Assembly (NCBI GenBank): GCA_023399375.1
Contig: JAEWPX010000122.1
Location: forward strand, 1 to 13,265
DNA: 13,265 nucleotides
Direction: 5' to 3'
Source of the DNA: Pseudomonadota bacterium
Lineage (GTDB): Bacteria > Desulfobacterota > Desulfovibrionia > Desulfovibrionales > Desulfovibrionaceae
The translations under genes were made by a program, and so were the position numbers. Shown here in pieces: positions 6,643-12,800 of this stretch; positions within the stretch are counted from its first letter, which is position 1, and each line of letters starts with the position of its first letter. The notes below the pieces were generated by a model that saw nothing but the letters and a program-made list of their open reading frames with translations, had not been told where the DNA came from and searched no databases.

Positions 6643-7368
6643 ATGCGCCGCCTCGTCCTTGCGCTTGTCCTTTGCGTCGTGGCGGCGGCGCTTGCGGGCT
6701 GCGCCGGCGCGCAGAAGAAAAATGCCGCCGGCCCCAAACCTTCGGGCTTTTCCTCGGCCGATGCGAAAAACGTCCACGATTTCATGGTGAAATATCCGGG
6801 CGTGGTCATGAGCGGCGACGTGAAGGCCAATCTGCGCCTCTACGCCGACGGGGCGAAGATCGTTCCCTTTTTGAGCAACATCGTGCGGCCCGTGCGCGCG
6901 AGCGAACTGCCCGAGCGCCTGCCCGGCATCCTGGCTGCCGAGCGCGAAGCCAAGTTTCAGTTCGCCTTTGTCGAGCCCATGCAGGTCGAGGCCAAAGGAG
7001 AAAGCGCCTCGGTGCGCGTGGTCGCGAAGCTCGCCTGGCAGGAACGCGGCAAGCCGCACCAGGCGGTCATGAACTGCTACTACGGCCTCGTGCGCGACGA
7101 AAACCGGCTGTGGAAGATCAAGGAAGCCCACGCCGAGCCGGTGACGTCGGGCTTTTCCCTGCCGCCCAAGGCGCAGCCGAAAAAGCCCCTGCCCAAGCGC
7201 GAACCCCGGCACGACAAGCTGATCATCAAGGGCGAGCCGGAGCGCAAGCCGGAACAGCAGCCTGCCCCGCCGGCGCAACAACCAGCGCCGCCCGCCCCCC
7301 AAGACACGGATACCACGCCGCCACAGGACGCCCCGCTGCCTGAAAAAGGCCCGCAACCCCTTTTCTAG
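6643..7368 (+). CDS. Lipoprotein with NTF2-like domain and proline-rich tail
   Basis: A 241-residue envelope lipoprotein. The signal peptide MRRLVLALVLCVVAAALAGC ends in lipobox LAGC, with Cys20 as the lipid-bearing residue. Residues of about 40-170 look like an NTF2/SnoaL-type alpha+beta domain: an opening helix (VHDFMVKYPG), MSGDVKANLRLYADGAKIVP, and a closing pair of strands ending ENRLWKIKEAHAE. No catalytic residues can be assigned. The last 55 residues are a charged then Pro/Gln-rich tail (PAPPAQQPAPPAP) that probably reaches into the periplasm. It starts 6 nt after the flavoprotein stop, with GGGAG of that gene's 3' end as ribosome site, so the two proteins may act on one membrane lipid process. 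The 3' 143 bp overlap the convergent methyltransferase gene. Confidence 0.8.
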   Translation: MRRLVLALVLCVVAAALAGCAGAQKKNAAGPKPSGFSSADAKNVHDFMVKYPGVVMSGDVKANLRLYADGAKIVPFLSNIVRPVRASELPERLPGILAAEREAKFQFAFVEPMQVEAKGESASVRVVAKLAWQERGKPHQAVMNCYYGLVRDENRLWKIKEAHAEPVTSGFSLPPKAQPKKPLPKREPRHDKLIIKGEPERKPEQQPAPPAQQPAPPAPQDTDTTPPQDAPLPEKGPQPLF

Positions 7369-7879
7369 CCAGGAAGTCCCTGTAGTTGCGGTAGTGCTCG
7401 CGCCCGGCCAGCCGTTCGGCCAGGGCCACGAGCAGGCCCATGGGCGAGGCGGGCTGCCCGGCAAAGTAGTCCACGACCAGGACGTGGCCGCCCGGCCGCG
7501 TCACGCGGAACATTTCGGCCAGCATGGCGCGCCGGTCGTCCGGGGCGTTTTCGTGCAGGGCGAAGGTCGCGATGACCGCATCGCAGGCCCCGTCCGGCAG
7601 GGCCAGCCGCCGGGCGTCCATGCGGGCGAAGACCTGTTCCCCCTGACAGAGGGCCCGCGCCCGCGCGAGCATGGCCGGACTTGCGTCGATGCCGACCGCG
7701 GCGAAGCCGGCGCGGCGCAACTGCGCGACGAGCCGGCCCGTGCCGCAGCAGACGTCGCACACGCGCCTCACGCCGAGCCCTCCCAGCGTCCCGGCGACCA
7801 GCCGACGCACGGGATCGAGAAAAAGCGCGGTGGCCGGGTCGTAAAGTCCCGCCACTCCCGCATACGCATCCCCGCTCAT
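7226..7879 (-). CDS. Class I SAM-dependent methyltransferase
   Basis: A 217-residue cytoplasmic methyltransferase of the UbiE/COQ5-like type. Motif I is VCDVCCGTGRL (residues 40-50), with Asp42 and the glycine loop; GIDAS (Asp65) is the acidic residue for the SAM ribose; MDARRLALPDGACDAVIATF is motif II with the preceding DA.RLP signature; and RVTRPGGHVLVVDYF is motif III. The lipid- or quinone-like substrate suggested by the family is an inference, although a GGR-type flavoprotein lies convergent to it. The start at 7879 lacks a strong ribosome site; a longer frame upstream would cross the repeat and is rejected. It lies 97 nt downstream of malQ on the same strand, separated by repeat copy 2. 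The last 47 codons overlap the lipoprotein gene and still encode the family's closing strand (GGRAALVVA). Confidence 0.88.
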   Translation of the reverse strand: MSGDAYAGVAGLYDPATALFLDPVRRLVAGTLGGLGVRRVCDVCCGTGRLVAQLRRAGFAAVGIDASPAMLARARALCQGEQVFARMDARRLALPDGACDAVIATFALHENAPDDRRAMLAEMFRVTRPGGHVLVVDYFAGQPASPMGLLVALAERLAGREHYRNYRDFLARKGVAGLFQAAGRPVAAWYPCLGGRAALVVAPAGQAAVPACAPARP

Positions 7880-7905
7880 CGTCTCATGCCCACAACGTCC
7901 CTCGT

Positions 7906-7976
7906 CCTCCCTTTCGGGAGGTCCAGGAGGGGCAGTGCCCCTCCTGGCCGCCGGAGGCTTTTTTCCTCTTTTTTTC
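7906..7976 (-). repeat. Intergenic hairpin repeat, copy 2
   Basis: Directly behind the malQ stop (minus strand) come an A/G-rich tract, GCCTCCGGCGGCC-type core (complement of 7945-7957), hairpin A with 12-bp perfect arms 7923-7934 and 7936-7947 around a single base, and hairpin B CCTCCC-TTTC-GGGAGG (7906-7921). It is the best-formed of the three copies. On the plus strand the hairpin is followed after 12 nt by a T-rich run, so it could stop convergent transcription, but it does not have a T-run in the malQ sense direction. Confidence 0.78.
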
Positions 7977-9485
7977 TCAATGATTCCTTCCATAAATCTC
8001 GGTCATGGCGCGCAAGCGTTCGGCCAGCGGCGCTTCGAGCTGTTCTTCCACGGCCCGCCAGCCCCAGTTGCCCTTGGCCACGGAGGGCATGTTCATGCGC
8101 GCCCCTTCGCCGAGGCCGAGCAGGTCCTGCATGGGGACGACCGCCGTGGTCGCGCAGCTGGCCATGACCAGCCGGATGAGTTCCCAGGGCGTCTGTTCGG
8201 GCGCGATTTCCCGGCCGAGGTAGGCGTAAAGGGCGTTGCGGCCTTCCTCGCCGGCCTCGCCGCTGCGCGCCCAGCCGAGCGTGGTGTTGTTGTCGTGGGT
8301 GCCGGTGTAGGCCACGCAGTTGCGCGGGTAGTTGTGGGGGGCATCGCGGTTTTCGGCGATGCCCGCGCCGAAGGCGAACTGGAGGATCTTCATGCCGGGA
8401 AAGGCGAAGGCGGCCATGAGTTCGCGCACCTCGGCCGTGATCACGCCGAGGTCCTCGGCTATGAGCGGCAGCGACGGGAAATGGCGCAGCATGGTCTTGA
8501 AAAGCGCCATGCCCGGGGCCTTGATCCACTCCCCGCGCACGGCGGTCGCCTCGGACGCGGGAATCTCCCAGTAGGCCTCGAAGCCGCGGAAGTGGTCCAG
8601 ACGCACCACGTCGTAGAGCGCGATGTTGTGGGCCATGCGCTTGATCCACCAGTTGAATGCGGTCTTTTCGTGGGCCGGCCAGTCGTAGACAGGGTTGCCC
8701 CAGCGCTGGCCGGTCTCGCTGAAATAGTCCGGCGGCACCCCGGCCACGAACACCGGCCGCTTGTCGCCGTCGAGCTTGAACAGTCCCGGGTCGGCCCAGA
8801 CGTCGGCGCTGTCCTGGGTAACGTAGATGGGCATGTCGCCGATGACCTGGATCTCGTTTTCGCGCAGATGCCGGCGCAGCGCCTTCCACTGGGAAGCGGC
8901 CAGATACTGGGCGAAGCGCAGGCAGTCGATGGTTTCGGCCTGGCGCTGCCGCACGGCCTGCAACGCCTCGGGGCGGCGGTCGCGCAGTTCCGCCGGCCAC
9001 TCGTTCCAGGCCTGGCCGCCGCGTTCGCGCTTGATGGCCTGGAAGAGCACGTAGTCGTCGAGCCAGGACGCCGCGTCGTGGCAGAAGACGGCGAATCCCG
9101 CGTCGGTTTCGAGTTTTTCCCGGTTTCGCGCGAAGGCCAGGCGCACGAGGGCCTCCTTGTGGGCCGTGGCGCCTTCGTAGTCGGCCACGGCCGGATTGCG
9201 CTGGACGTAGCCGGCGTCGAGATCCCCGGCGTCGAGCCAGCCGTCGAGGGCGAGCTGTTCGGGGCTGACAAGCAGGGGATTGATGGCGAAGGCCGAATCG
9301 CTGCTGTAAGGGGAGTTGCCGATGAAGGTGGAGGTGGGCGTCAGAGGCAGGATCTGCCAGTAGGACTGGGCGGCCCTGGCCAGGAACGCGGCGAAGCGGC
9401 GCGCGCCGGGGCCGAAGTCGCCGATGCCGAAGCGCGACGGCAACGAGGTGATGTGCATCAGCACGCCGCTGGCTCTGCGCTGCAT
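7977..9485 (-). CDS. malQ: 4-alpha-glucanotransferase (amylomaltase)
   Basis: A 502-residue cytoplasmic GH77 enzyme that transfers alpha-1,4-glucan segments between maltodextrins, the usual partner of glycogen breakdown and rebuilding. It starts RRASGVLMHITSLPS and GIGDFGPGA, the typical GH77 opening. The catalytic triad is present: nucleophile Asp297 in VVRLDHFRG, acid/base Glu344 in LIAEDLG, and Asp398 in YTGTHDNNT. These fall within a few residues of the positions in the 500-residue Thermus enzyme. It closes with NMPSVAKGNWGWR, also a family signature. The ATG at 9485 has AAGGAG at good spacing on the minus strand. There is no N-terminal extension, unlike the longer enterobacterial MalQ. 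It is divergent from the regulator gene at 9776 across a 290-bp gap and is followed by repeat copy 2 and the methyltransferase gene. Confidence 0.97.
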   Translation of the reverse strand: MQRRASGVLMHITSLPSRFGIGDFGPGARRFAAFLARAAQSYWQILPLTPTSTFIGNSPYSSDSAFAINPLLVSPEQLALDGWLDAGDLDAGYVQRNPAVADYEGATAHKEALVRLAFARNREKLETDAGFAVFCHDAASWLDDYVLFQAIKRERGGQAWNEWPAELRDRRPEALQAVRQRQAETIDCLRFAQYLAASQWKALRRHLRENEIQVIGDMPIYVTQDSADVWADPGLFKLDGDKRPVFVAGVPPDYFSETGQRWGNPVYDWPAHEKTAFNWWIKRMAHNIALYDVVRLDHFRGFEAYWEIPASEATAVRGEWIKAPGMALFKTMLRHFPSLPLIAEDLGVITAEVRELMAAFAFPGMKILQFAFGAGIAENRDAPHNYPRNCVAYTGTHDNNTTLGWARSGEAGEEGRNALYAYLGREIAPEQTPWELIRLVMASCATTAVVPMQDLLGLGEGARMNMPSVAKGNWGWRAVEEQLEAPLAERLRAMTEIYGRNH

Positions 9486-9775
9486 GGGGGTCTCCTTTGG
9501 GTCTAAAGGCTCGGGGAGGCGTGGGCGGGCGCGCGAAGCGGCCGCATCCGGCTTGCAATCCTCGTACGGGCGTCGCATGACGGTTCGGTTGCCGCGCGGA
9601 GGCAAGCGCCGCCTTGTCCCTCCCCTCTGGCAAAAAACGCCCGGGCTGTCCATGCGGGCCCGACCGGCCCGGTCGCGGCAAGTCAAGGCATTGACGGCGG
9701 CCGGCCAAACCTGGAACAAGGGCGGCCAGAGGCTTCCTTTCCCTTTTTTCGCATGCGCCTCGAAAAGGAAACGCC
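9486..9775. other. Divergent control region between malQ and the regulator gene
   Basis: No gene is seen in these 290 bp. CGACCGG-C-CCGGTCG (9661-9675) is a perfect 7-bp-arm palindrome and a candidate operator. At 9721-9750 GGCGGCCAGAGGC is followed by a T/C-rich run and resembles a damaged half copy of the intergenic repeat. No good sigma-70 or sigma-54 promoter was found: TGGCAAAAAACGC (9626-9638) has a -24-like GG but a spacing two bases short of a -12 GC. Confidence 0.45.
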
Positions 9776-11245
9776 ATGGACCTCGAGATACTCCGCCGGG
9801 CCCTTGCCTGCCTGGAACCGGCCGCGGACGCCGGCCGCGACCTCGACGCCGCGCTGGCGCGCCTGCTTGGCGCACTGGCCGCAATGCCGGGCCTGGCCAG
9901 CGCCGCCGTGGTGCTGGCCGACGCCGACAATCCCCCGGCCATCCGGGCGCAGATCGGCGCGCCGGACGTGAGCCTGCTGCTCGAAGCCGCCCTGGAACGC
10001 GGCGCTGCCGGAGCCGCGCCCCGTGTGCTGCGCCGGGAGCTGCCGCCCGTGCTCGCCGACGCCAAGGGCGCGGTGGACCTCCCGCGCGAGGCGGCGGCCA
10101 TGCTGGCCGCACCCATTTTCGCCGGAGAAGACATGCCCGGCGGCTGGTTCTTTGCCGACGGCCTCACGGGCGGCGACGCCTCCCTGGCCGACGAATTGCG
10201 CGGACTGACTGTCCTGGCCGAGGCCGCGGCCGTCCTGGTGCGCGCCACGTGCGTGGCCCTTGCGCGCAACCGCGACCTCGCCCGCGAGACGGTCTTTTTG
10301 CGCTCGAAGGTCTCGTTGCGCTATCGCCACGTCTTTGCCGAGGGCGTAAGCCCCCTGCTCGAACCCTTGCGCGCCGCCGTGGACAAGGCGGCCCAGTCCG
10401 ACGCGCCGGTGCTGCTCCTTGGCGAGGAAGGCAGCGGCCGGGGCGTGCTTTCCCGGCTCATCCACGAGCTTTCGCCCCGCGCGGTGCGGCTTTTTTCGGT
10501 GTTCGACCCGGCCGAAGGGGAACATCCCGACAGGCGTCTCTTCGGCGTCTCGCGGGGCATCGACAGGCCCGGCGTTCCCGGATGCATCGAGGAGACCGAC
10601 GGCGGCACGCTGCTCATCGAGCAGGCCCACCTGCTGCCGCCGGTCCTGGTCGAACGTCTGGCCCGGTTCCTGGCGGAAGGCGTGTTCGCGCGCGCGGGCG
10701 GCACGCGCCGGCGCACGAGCCGCACGCGGCTGCTCTTTTCGGCCCCGCCCCAGGGGCTCGCTCCGGAACTCGCCGCCGTGGCCGCCATGGCCGTCATCCG
10801 CGTGCCGAGCCTGCGCGAGCGCTCCGAGGACATTCCGATCCTGCTCGACCATCTGCTTTCCCTGGAATCCGCGCGCGACGCCCGCCGCCTGTCGCTCACG
10901 CCCAAGGCCCTCAAGGCCCTGGAGACCTACGACTGGCCCGGCAACATCCGCGAGATGCGCGAACTCGTGTCGCGCCTGGCCGTGACCGCGCCCGAGGACC
11001 GCATCGACATCGCCGACATTCCCCCGGAGATGCTCGCCGAGGGCGAACGGCCGCAGGTGCTGCCCGAGGACGCGGCCGAACTGCGCGACATGGAGCGCCA
11101 GCAGGTCCTAAGCGCGCTCACCCGCCACGGCTGGGTGCAGTCAAGGGCCGCCCGGGAACTTGGGCTTACCCTGCGCCAGATCGGCTACCGCATCCGCAAG
11201 TACGGACTCGCCCGCGAAGGGCACGACGACGCGGAAAACGTCTAA
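9776..11245 (+). CDS. NifA-like regulator with degenerate sigma-54 AAA+ domain
   Basis: A 489-residue cytoplasmic DNA-binding regulator with the NifA layout. An N-terminal GAF-like domain (about 20-165) is followed by an AAA+ domain (about 190-405) and a Fis-type helix-turn-helix (about 443-482). The HTH, GWVQSRAARELGLTLRQIGY, closely resembles that of NifA. The AAA+ domain is decayed. Walker A is GEEGSGRG (216-223), with Arg in place of the lysine. The segment that should hold GAFTGA reads LFGVSRGIDRPG (255-266). Walker B is GGTLLIEQ (276-283), with Glu-Gln in place of Asp-Glu, and the usual FRxDLxxRL arginine-finger segment is absent. LRERSEDIPIL (346-356) remains. It probably binds DNA without opening sigma-54 promoters. 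AAAAGGAA at 9763-9770 supports the start. It is divergent from malQ and 36 bp before the small membrane protein gene. Confidence 0.88.
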   Translation: MDLEILRRALACLEPAADAGRDLDAALARLLGALAAMPGLASAAVVLADADNPPAIRAQIGAPDVSLLLEAALERGAAGAAPRVLRRELPPVLADAKGAVDLPREAAAMLAAPIFAGEDMPGGWFFADGLTGGDASLADELRGLTVLAEAAAVLVRATCVALARNRDLARETVFLRSKVSLRYRHVFAEGVSPLLEPLRAAVDKAAQSDAPVLLLGEEGSGRGVLSRLIHELSPRAVRLFSVFDPAEGEHPDRRLFGVSRGIDRPGVPGCIEETDGGTLLIEQAHLLPPVLVERLARFLAEGVFARAGGTRRRTSRTRLLFSAPPQGLAPELAAVAAMAVIRVPSLRERSEDIPILLDHLLSLESARDARRLSLTPKALKALETYDWPGNIREMRELVSRLAVTAPEDRIDIADIPPEMLAEGERPQVLPEDAAELRDMERQQVLSALTRHGWVQSRAARELGLTLRQIGYRIRKYGLAREGHDDAENV

Positions 11246-11253
11246 CCGAAACG

Positions 11254-11276
11254 CCCCGCGCCGTAGCGCGGGGAGG
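11254..11276 (+). promoter_or_regulatory. Hairpin occluding the ribosome site of the 78-residue gene
   Basis: CCCCGCGC (11254-11261) pairs perfectly with GCGCGGGG (11266-11273) around the tetraloop CGTA. The right arm supplies part of the ribosome site GGGGAGG (11270-11276) of the gene starting at 11282. Translation of that gene is therefore likely to depend on ribosomes arriving from the regulator gene, or on another way of opening the hairpin. There is no T-run after it, so it is not a terminator. Confidence 0.6.
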
Positions 11277-11281
11277 CCATC

Positions 11282-11518
11282 ATGTCGCAACGCATCAAGG
11301 ATATCGTGGACGTGCTCTACAAGCTGGCGGTCATCGCCGGCGTGGCCGTGCTGGCCTACAGCCTGTACGGCAACCGCGGCGTCGGCCGCTACCAGTATAT
11401 CGCCAACGGCGAGCTCGAATACGTCATGGACACCACCACGGGCGTCATCTACCAGGGCGGCTATTCCATGAACCATATCACCGGCAAGGAATCCTCGGGC
11501 GGCAGGCCGAAGAAGTAG
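11282..11518 (+). CDS. Small single-pass membrane protein of unknown function
   Basis: A 78-residue protein not recognised as any named family. Residues 1-11 are a polar amphipathic start (MSQRIKDIVDV). Residues of about 12-29 (LYKLAVIAGVAVLAYSLY) form one membrane helix, and the rest is polar with several tyrosines (GRYQYIANGELEYVMDTTTG) and ends in a basic KESSGGRPKK tail. The tyrosine-rich part with alternating strands could be a small beta hairpin outside the membrane. GGAGG at 11272-11276 sets the start, though it is partly held in a hairpin. The 36-nt spacing from the regulator gene, with no terminator between them, suggests one transcript. It may be the regulator's target or a membrane partner; this is inference. 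Confidence 0.75.
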   Translation: MSQRIKDIVDVLYKLAVIAGVAVLAYSLYGNRGVGRYQYIANGELEYVMDTTTGVIYQGGYSMNHITGKESSGGRPKK

Positions 11519-11535
11519 TCGTGTCTGTCATGTCA

Positions 11536-11559
11536 ATTAAAACATAAGTTATTTTTAAT
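11536..11559 (+). repeat. AT-only inverted repeat
   Basis: ATTAAAA (11536-11542) and ATAA (11544-11547) pair with TTAT (11549-11552) and TTTTAAT (11553-11559), giving 11 complementary positions with a single unpaired C at 11543 and central G 11548. It lies between the 78-residue gene and the TiaS-like gene. It could be a weak terminator, an operator, or the upstream element of a promoter. Confidence 0.45.
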
Positions 11560-11603
11560 ATTGGATATTGTCGCTGCGGCACCCCCGTGCTAGGGATCGA
11601 AAC

Positions 11604-11632
11604 CGCCGCGCAACCGGCGCGGCGACAGGGGG
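11604..11632 (+). promoter_or_regulatory. Leader hairpin and ribosome site of the TiaS-like gene
   Basis: CGCCGCGC (11604-11611) pairs perfectly with GCGCGGCG (11617-11624) around AACCG. AGGGGG (11627-11632) follows and is spaced 5 nt from the ATG at 11638, which decides the start. Unlike the hairpin at 11254, this one stops just short of the ribosome site. The two leaders nevertheless have the same stem length. Confidence 0.5.
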
Positions 11633-11637
11633 ACCGC

Positions 11638-12396
11638 ATGGACACCGCGCGCGCCGCAGGCTGTATTTTCTACCTTGGATTCGACGACACGGACACGAAG
11701 ACTTCGCCCAAGGGCACGGGGCGCACCATCCGCGATTTCTGCGCCGGGCTGCCCGAAACCTTTACGCTGCGCGCCGTACTGCGCCACCAGCTGCCCAAAC
11801 TCCCCGAGATTCCCTTCACGAGCAACAACAGTTCGGCCTGCGCCGTGCTCGAGGCGGACGATCCGTCCCTGGGACGCGGCCTGTTCGAGGCGGCCGCGGA
11901 TTATCTCGCGGGCAACGCCCCGGACGGCAGCGATCCGGGCGTGTGCCTGGCCGCGGCCGGCGACGTGGACGACGCCCTGGTGGCCTTCGCCCTGTCCTGC
12001 AACGCGGGCAAGGTCGCCCAGCGCGACGCCATGGCCGCGGGGACCGGCGCGCATCTGGCCGGCGTCGGCGGCAGCAACGACGGCATCATCGGCGCGGCGG
12101 CGGCCGTGGGCCTGACCCGGCATGGCTGGTGCGGTCGCTTCATCGAGCTTGGCGACATGCGCCGGCTGCCGGCTCTGGTTGCCGTGTCCGAGCTGGAAGC
12201 CCGGGGCATACGCGTCGTTTCCGTGGACCGCGATCCCCTTGTCCCTCTGCCCGGCGACAGCGTCGCGACCGGCGGCTGGCTGCGGCCGTCGCTGTGGGGC
12301 GGACAGGCCGTGCTCCAGGTGCACGCCGACGGCCTCGGCCGCTGGGTGGCTGCGCTCGGCAAGCGCGCCGACAAGGCGGCTGGCGGCATCGCCTAG
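11638..12396 (+). CDS. TiaS-like protein (kinase-like and ferredoxin-like domains only)
   Basis: A 252-residue cytoplasmic protein resembling the first half of archaeal TiaS, which joins agmatine to C34 of tRNA-Ile2. Its opening GFDDTDTKTSPKGTGRTIRD (14-33) matches the IDDTDS..GM.T pattern of the TiaS ATP-using domain. GSNDGIIGAAAAVGLTRHG (from 145) matches the RGLIGA.AAIG helix of the ferredoxin-like domain. TSNNSSACAVLEAD is a plausible linking strand. The C-terminal OB-fold and zinc ribbon that hold the tRNA in TiaS are not seen. Archaea make agmatidine, but bacteria usually make lysidine with TilS, so tRNA modification is unlikely; another ATP-dependent small-molecule reaction is possible. 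The start is set by AGGGGG at 11627-11632; an in-frame CTG-type extension to about 11587 adds a basic segment with no ribosome site. No operon partner is clear, since the gap before it is 119 bp. Confidence 0.62.
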   Translation: MDTARAAGCIFYLGFDDTDTKTSPKGTGRTIRDFCAGLPETFTLRAVLRHQLPKLPEIPFTSNNSSACAVLEADDPSLGRGLFEAAADYLAGNAPDGSDPGVCLAAAGDVDDALVAFALSCNAGKVAQRDAMAAGTGAHLAGVGGSNDGIIGAAAAVGLTRHGWCGRFIELGDMRRLPALVAVSELEARGIRVVSVDRDPLVPLPGDSVATGGWLRPSLWGGQAVLQVHADGLGRWVAALGKRADKAAGGIA

Positions 12397-12433
12397 CGTC
12401 GCGTCTCGCGGACGCTTTTTCAGGGGCGTAACG

Positions 12434-12787
12434 CTAGCCGGCGTCCTTTCCCCGGTAGCGCGTCACGAAGGCGAGCAGCGACGCCGCCTGCCGTTCCATG
12501 TAGCCCACCCAGGCGTGCAGCACCTCGCGGCCCTCGTCCGTGATGGCGTAGACGCGTTTGGCCGGCCCCGTACCCGTGGCGTTCCACTGCGAGGCCACGA
12601 GCCCTTCCTCCTCCATCTGGCGCAGGTGCCGGTAGATCATGCCCGGCGGCGCGTCGCCCTTGAGAAATCCGTATTCGCCGATCTGCTGCAACAGTTCATA
12701 GCCATGGGAGCTGCCGTCGAGCAGCGCCATGAGGATCGAGGGCTGCATGTAGCGGTCCGGTTTGCCCGGGCCAATTTTTTCCGCCAT
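12434..12787 (-). CDS. PadR-family transcriptional regulator
   Basis: A 117-residue repressor-type DNA-binding protein. The winged helix is clear: RYMQPSILMALLDGSSHGYE (about 12-31), with the HGYEL hallmark, then PGMIYRHLRQMEEEGLVAS as recognition helix and start of the wing, and RVYAITDEGREVL as the second wing strand. A short C-terminal helix (about 92-110) provides the dimer contact, as in the smaller PadR group. The RYMQPSILM..L...HGYEL opening also resembles PhaQ-type (polyhydroxybutyrate-responsive) repressors; no pha gene is present here, so that name is not used. AAGGAGG on the minus strand precedes the ATG at 12787. It is divergent from the 68-residue gene, so the 87-bp gap with palindromes is its probable operator and it is probably autoregulated. 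Confidence 0.9.
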   Translation of the reverse strand: MAEKIGPGKPDRYMQPSILMALLDGSSHGYELLQQIGEYGFLKGDAPPGMIYRHLRQMEEEGLVASQWNATGTGPAKRVYAITDEGREVLHAWVGYMERQAASLLAFVTRYRGKDAG

Positions 12788-12800
12788 CGGGTACGCCTCC

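Noticed and set aside
7923..7971. Plain rho-independent terminator of malQ
   Set aside because: The T-run is on the plus strand; in the malQ sense direction the hairpin is preceded by A/G and not followed by U.
9626..9638. Sigma-54 promoter before the regulator (TGGC...GC)
   Set aside because: The spacing between GG and GC is 8 nt, not 10, so the -24/-12 geometry fails.
7876..10269. Long minus-strand open frame (797 codons) crossing malQ and the regulator
   Set aside because: Arg/Pro/Gly-rich shadow translation; it runs through the malQ start region in another frame and has no motif or ribosome site.
9424..11547. Plus-strand open frame (707 codons) across the malQ start, the gap and the regulator
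   Set aside because: Arg/Gly/Pro-rich out-of-frame shadow; the regulator's GAF, AAA+ and HTH motifs are in another frame.
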